5,789 bases of DNA from Lachnospiraceae bacterium. GTDB taxonomy: Bacteria; Bacillota_A; Clostridia; Lachnospirales; Lachnospiraceae. Location: assembly GCA_017960415.1 (NCBI GenBank), contig JAGCZE010000401.1, positions 1-5,789 on the forward strand. The letters are read 5' to 3'. A program made the translations under genes and the position numbers. This document shows, in pieces, positions 4,531-5,789 of this stretch; the stretch's first letter is position 1; every line of letters begins with the position of its first letter. The notes under the pieces were generated by a model. That model ran no database searches. It was not told the DNA's origin and saw nothing but the letters and a program-made list of their open reading frames with translations.

Positions 4531-5769
4531 TTAGTCATATCTCTCGTCGATAACACGCTTCGACTTCTTCTCGCTCCTCGGGAGCATTCCAAGCTCAACG
4601 ATCTTGACGATCGGAGTAAACCCGATCTTGCCTTTGACTTTCTCGGCAATACGCTGGCCCAGTTCGGCGAAATCAACGTGTCCGCTGACAGCCTCAACAT
4701 ACAGACGCATTGTATCCTTGCCGTCAAGGTGGGAGATACGGATCTGGTACTCGCTGGAAGCATCGGGAATTTCAGAGAGTACTTCCTCGATCTGGCTCGG
4801 GAATACATTTACACCCTTGATCTTCATCATGTCGTCCGTACGACCCATGATTACGCCGAGACGGGGATATTTGCTGCCGCAGGGGCATTCTCCGGGGATG
4901 ATCTTCGAAAGATCGTGGGTCCGGTAACGGATGAGGGGAGCGCCTTCCTTTACAAGGGTTGTGATGACTATCTCGCCTTGTTCGCCGTCGGGAACGGGTT
5001 TGAGCGTAACGGGATCGATGATCTCAATATATATATAATCATCCCAATAATGCATTCCGGTATCGTATTTGCAATTGATGCCGATGCCGGGTCCGTAGAT
5101 CTCGGTCAGTCCGTAAATATCGTACAGCTCGATACCGAGCTCTCCCGATATTCTCCTACGCATTGCTTCGCCCCAGCGCTCGGAACCGATAACGCCCTTC
5201 TTCAGGCAGATCTTGTCGCGTATACCGCGCTTCTCGATCTCTTCCGCAAGCAGAAGCGCATATGAGGAGGTTGCGCAGATTACGGTGGTTTTCAGATCCA
5301 TCATCATCTGGAGCTGTTTCTCGGTATTTCCGGGGCCCAAAGGTATTGCCATAGCACCGAGCTTCTCGCATCCTGCCTGGAATCCTATGCCGGCTGTCCA
5401 CAGGCCATATCCGGGAGTGATCTGTATACGGTCTTCTTTTGTGATCCCTGCCATTTCATAGCATCTTGCAAACATTGTCGCCCAATCGTCAACATCCTTT
5501 TGTGTATAGGGGATGATGACCGGAAGGCCGGTTGTTCCCGAAGAAGAGTGGATCCGGACTATTTTCTCCTCGGGTGCGGTCATTAATCCGAGCGGGTATG
5601 CATCGCGCAGGTCCGCTTTCTCGGAGAACGGAAGAGCTTCAAAATCCTCCGCGTTTGAAATTCCGGTAATGCCTGCATCGGCAAGCTTCTTGCCGTAGAA
5701 ACTTTTGGCTCTGACCAGAGCCTCGATCTGGTGGTTGACCTGAGCGATCTGTGACTGTGAAATCTGCAT
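4531..5769 (-). CDS. paaK: Phenylacetate-CoA ligase (PaaK-type, short clostridial form)
   Basis: A 412-residue member of the ANL adenylate-forming superfamily, cytosolic. It should activate phenylacetate or another aryl acid with ATP and CoA to the acyl-CoA, AMP and PPi. Motifs in order: KADLRDAYPLGL (51-62), the ATP-binding loop SSSGTTGLP (75-83), ITPGYGLWTAG (117-127), YGLTEIYGPG (219-228), RYRTHDLSKI (281-290), CPCG (295-298), the hinge region GRTDDMMKIKGVNVFP (309-324) and the C-terminal PRSEKKSKRV (397-406), where K402 probably supplies the adenylation lysine. It lacks roughly 20 N-terminal residues of classic PaaK, but an in-frame TAA nine bases before the ATG rules out an upstream start. 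I recall that such short forms in gut anaerobes often sit beside indolepyruvate:ferredoxin oxidoreductase genes and an ACT-domain gene; neither is inside the window, and only a terminator follows. The true acid substrate (phenylacetate, indoleacetate or other) cannot be told from sequence. Confidence 0.92.
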   Translation of the reverse strand: MQISQSQIAQVNHQIEALVRAKSFYGKKLADAGITGISNAEDFEALPFSEKADLRDAYPLGLMTAPEEKIVRIHSSSGTTGLPVIIPYTQKDVDDWATMFARCYEMAGITKEDRIQITPGYGLWTAGIGFQAGCEKLGAMAIPLGPGNTEKQLQMMMDLKTTVICATSSYALLLAEEIEKRGIRDKICLKKGVIGSERWGEAMRRRISGELGIELYDIYGLTEIYGPGIGINCKYDTGMHYWDDYIYIEIIDPVTLKPVPDGEQGEIVITTLVKEGAPLIRYRTHDLSKIIPGECPCGSKYPRLGVIMGRTDDMMKIKGVNVFPSQIEEVLSEIPDASSEYQIRISHLDGKDTMRLYVEAVSGHVDFAELGQRIAEKVKGKIGFTPIVKIVELGMLPRSEKKSKRVIDERYD

Positions 5770-5772
5770 CTT

Positions 5773-5787
5773 TCCTTATTTCCTCCT
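5773..5787 (-). promoter_or_regulatory. Ribosome binding sites of paaK
   Basis: On the minus strand AGGAGG (5787-5782) lies 12 bases before the ATG, longer than usual. A second, weaker AAGGA (5777-5773) lies 3 bases before it. An in-frame TAA (5780-5778) between them means the ATG at 5769 is the first available start in this frame. The promoter would lie outside the window, or paaK is part of an operon coming from the right. Confidence 0.6.
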
Positions 5788-5789
5788 GA

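Noticed and set aside
4678..5265. 195-codon plus-strand open frame
   Set aside because: Antisense to paaK, which has all family motifs; a shadow frame.

Overview
The window looks like chromosomal DNA from an anaerobic Gram-positive bacterium of the Bacillota, most likely Lachnospiraceae or a close clostridial relative. This is inferred from family resemblance recalled from memory: a clostridial-type KdpD/KdpE pair, a short (about 410 aa) clostridial-type phenylacetate-CoA ligase, and a membrane HD-GYP protein with a C-terminal lectin-like region of a kind I associate with Lachnospiraceae signalling proteins. AGGAGG-type ribosome binding sites and TATAAT/TTG-type promoters fit. No transposase, integrase, tRNA, rRNA or CRISPR array is visible.

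Layout. Positions 1-257 hold the 3' end of a sensor kinase (KdpD-like, ATPase domain only). It overlaps by 8 bases the complete response regulator gene kdpE (250-948). Positions 949-1333 carry no recognisable gene: two extended -10 promoter-like sites, a stretch that may be coding debris, and the leader of the next gene. The central gene (1334-3565) encodes a 743-residue, six-TM HD-GYP cyclic-di-GMP phosphodiesterase with an unusual C-terminal half made of two related beta-rich units. After a 108-base gap containing a good promoter comes a small cytosolic protein of 173 residues (3674-4195), conserved in my memory but of unknown function, with an internal duplication. Positions 4196-4530 are non-coding and rich in stem-loops, ending in a strong terminator that probably works in both directions. 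On the minus strand, 4531-5769 encodes a PaaK-type phenylacetate-CoA ligase converging on that terminator.

How it fits together. The left end is a K+-limitation or turgor two-component system whose target operon (kdpFABC or another K+ transporter) is not in the window. The HD-GYP gene has its own promoter and is an independent c-di-GMP signalling unit, perhaps sensing at the membrane and through a cytosolic ligand-binding module. The small protein may be co-transcribed with it by read-through, since I see no terminator between them, but it also has its own promoter. The paaK gene belongs to a separate transcription unit extending to the right of the window.

The most novel-looking items are the cytosolic double lectin-like tail on the HD-GYP protein, a compact three-way-junction fold just after the small gene (4212-4278), and the internally duplicated small protein. 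None of these is proven to be a new system.
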